A model generated the notes under the pieces. That model had not been told where the DNA came from, did not search any database, and saw only the letters and a program-made list of their open reading frames with translations. Source: Blastopirellula marina (lineage in GTDB: Bacteria; Planctomycetota; Planctomycetia; Pirellulales; Pirellulaceae). Taken from it: a stretch of 64,000 nucleotides of DNA. Of this stretch, positions 62,766 to 64,000 are shown piece after piece. The stretch spans positions 1 to 64,000 of the forward strand of contig NZ_PUIA01000035.1 in assembly GCF_002967715.1 (NCBI RefSeq), in the 5' to 3' direction. Both the position numbers and the translations under genes were made by a program. Each line of letters starts with the position of its first letter. Position 1 is the first letter of the stretch.

Positions 62766-64000
62766 CTATTGAGCCGGTTGGCTGCTGTCCTGCTCTGGCT
62801 CAGGCAGTCGAACCATCAGCCATGTCTGGGTTTCCTTTTCTCCGAAATGAACCAAAGCGGTCGCTTCGTCTTTCGTCAAGTTGTAGATCCCGGTTTCCAT
62901 GACGATATCCTGGTTCTTGCCGTCAGCAAACTGCCAGGCAGCCCGCTGTGTCTTTTGGTCGACCATACCCTGAAGCGGTCGATCTTCGCCAGTGATGTCA
63001 TTGTAAAACGTTCCCGCGATGATCCCTTCCTTACTCACCGCCAGTTGCACCATCATCCCGGTATCGGTTGCCGATTCTTCGGCAATTGCGAAGACACCCA
63101 GTGGCATCCATTCGACCTTTTCCTCATCGAGATTCTCAGGCACACTTTCGGCAATGTTAACTGCCTGGGTGTAGTACTGATCGGCCGACGCATACTGCTG
63201 ATCGTTCACGTAGACATAGTTGTCACGATAGACCACGGTGGTGCCATAATCATACGTATAGGGCTGAGGCCACGCCGCCCAAGTAAACCACGTTCCAAAA
63301 GCGGCCCATGCCGCTGGACGCCAGCACCAACCATTGGGATACCGATTCCACGAGTTGTGCCAATGCCAATCATGACCGTGGTGATAACCGCCATCCCACC
63401 AATCTCGATTGAAGGGACGGCGATCATGATCGATGTTGGTCCACTTGTTGCGAATGTTGTTGATATTGTTTTCGCGATTACCAATGTTGACATTAATATT
63501 GTTGCGGTCGCCCCCACCAATATTCACTTTGTCACCACCGCCGATATTGATCCCGTCACCGCCGCCCGGGCGATTTGGCAATCGATCGCCGACATTGGGG
63601 CGATCACCCACATTTGGCCGATCTCCAATATTAGGACGATCACCCACGTTCGGCCGATCTCCAATATTGGGACGATCACCTACGTTCGGGCGGTCTCCAA
63701 TATTGGGACGATCGCCCGTTCCCGGGCGGTTCGGGAAGCGGTCGCCGCTGCCACCACCAGGCGTTCCTGGAAGATCGAGGAAGTCTTTCAGATCATTTTT
63801 GCTGGGACGCGAGAAGCCCGAATCGCTTCCTCCAGGGCGGGTGAAGCTTGGACGATCACCCGTGCCTGGTCGATCGAAACTGGGACGATTGCCATCTCCA
63901 CTTCCTGGACGTGTAATACCTGGGCGGTTGCTGTCGCCACTCCCAGGCCGCGTGACTCCAGGACGATTCGCACTATCTCCGCTGCCAGGACGAGTGATGC
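62766..64000 (-). CDS. Repeat-rich surface protein ('mu-protocadherin' type), 5' end outside the window
   Basis: The frame stays open from the stop at 62766 to the right edge, so at least 410 residues are seen and the N-terminus is missing. The visible N-terminal part has RPG(V/I)T and RPGSGD repeats, then 'DLKDFLDLPGTPGGG', then a 12-residue repeat GDRPNIGDRPNV, then Gly/Asn-rich 'NIGGGD' repeats. A His/Trp-rich segment follows ('HHGHDWHWHNSWNRYPNGWCWRP'), and a C-terminal domain of about 130 residues begins near 'YVYVNDQQYASADQYYTQA'. Planctomycete relatives are annotated as mu-protocadherin or putative cell-surface protein. Function unknown; extracellular placement is inferred. Confidence 0.8.
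   Translation of the reverse strand, partial: ITRPGSGDSANRPGVTRPGSGDSNRPGITRPGSGDGNRPSFDRPGTGDRPSFTRPGGSDSGFSRPSKNDLKDFLDLPGTPGGGSGDRFPNRPGTGDRPNIGDRPNVGDRPNIGDRPNVGDRPNIGDRPNVGDRPNVGDRLPNRPGGGDGINIGGGDKVNIGGGDRNNINVNIGNRENNINNIRNKWTNIDHDRRPFNRDWWDGGYHHGHDWHWHNSWNRYPNGWCWRPAAWAAFGTWFTWAAWPQPYTYDYGTTVVYRDNYVYVNDQQYASADQYYTQAVNIAESVPENLDEEKVEWMPLGVFAIAEESATDTGMMVQLAVSKEGIIAGTFYNDITGEDRPLQGMVDQKTQRAAWQFADGKNQDIVMETGIYNLTKDEATALVHFGEKETQTWLMVRLPEPEQDSSQPAQ
63592..63716. repeat. 36-bp tandem DNA repeats within the surface-protein gene
   Basis: About three and a half near-identical 36-bp units, each with the cores CGATCACC(C/T)AC and TCTCCAATATT, encode GDRPNIGDRPNV on the minus strand. The few differences are mostly at third codon positions. 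Such a block is prone to expansion and contraction. Confidence 0.8.

Noticed and set aside
63592-63716. Regular short repeats considered as a CRISPR array
   Set aside because: The repeats are contiguous, have no unique spacers and encode a repeating peptide in frame.

Overview
The window looks like a Planctomycetes chromosome, most likely Pirellulaceae (Blastopirellula/Bremerella type). The evidence is a formylglycine sulfatase with a CSPSR motif, a 'mu-protocadherin'-type repeat protein, several secreted proteins of planctomycete character, a short PheT, and a thrS-infC//rpmI-rplT-pheS-pheT block. No search was run, so the taxonomy is inference.

Positions 1 to about 20282 are the right-hand part of an integrated siphovirus-like prophage. 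It is more A+T-rich than the rest, with short overlapping genes. The left half (210-9371, plus strand) carries capsid, neck, tail-tube, tail-chaperone (with a clear -1 frameshift site), tape-measure and tail-tip genes. Four structural genes (9350-14006) then run on the opposite strand. Two encode LamG-type fibres that share a Gly-rich repeat. After that comes an accessory region: two proteins sharing an HTH-like repeat, an SH3/membrane protein, a ParB-fold protein overlapping a Mom-family DNA-modification gene, a degenerate tRNA-like element, a DUF4145 protein and small genes. The prophage ends against the 3' end of tRNA-Val(GAC), the probable attachment site. Four copies of a 10-bp repeat just inside that end may be integrase or excisionase sites. 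Terminase, portal, protease, integrase and lysis genes were not seen and would lie to the left or are absent.

Positions 20357-30793 hold the translation block thrS, infC, rpmI, rplT, pheS, pheT. A glycosyltransferase/membrane-protein cluster (23837-26722) is inserted between infC and rpmI. infC has no ATG near its 5' end and probably starts at ATC.

Positions 30852-43434 carry housekeeping and accessory genes: an M32 carboxypeptidase, lipoproteins, a BshB1-like deacetylase, XerC/D, DUF4261, an FAD oxidoreductase, a secreted GH5 glycosidase with a duplicated N-terminal module, a K+/H+ antiporter, TfoX-N, an aldo/keto reductase, and a cupin with a Tat phosphoesterase.

Positions 44408-51797 form a minus-strand chemotaxis operon, cheA(hybrid)-cheW-mcp-cheB-cheR, with an MshEN-like gene upstream. 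The rest holds a stand-alone M41-like metalloprotease, an RND efflux operon, a K+ channel, a methyltransferase, a sulfatase and the 3' part of a repeat-rich surface protein that runs off the right edge.
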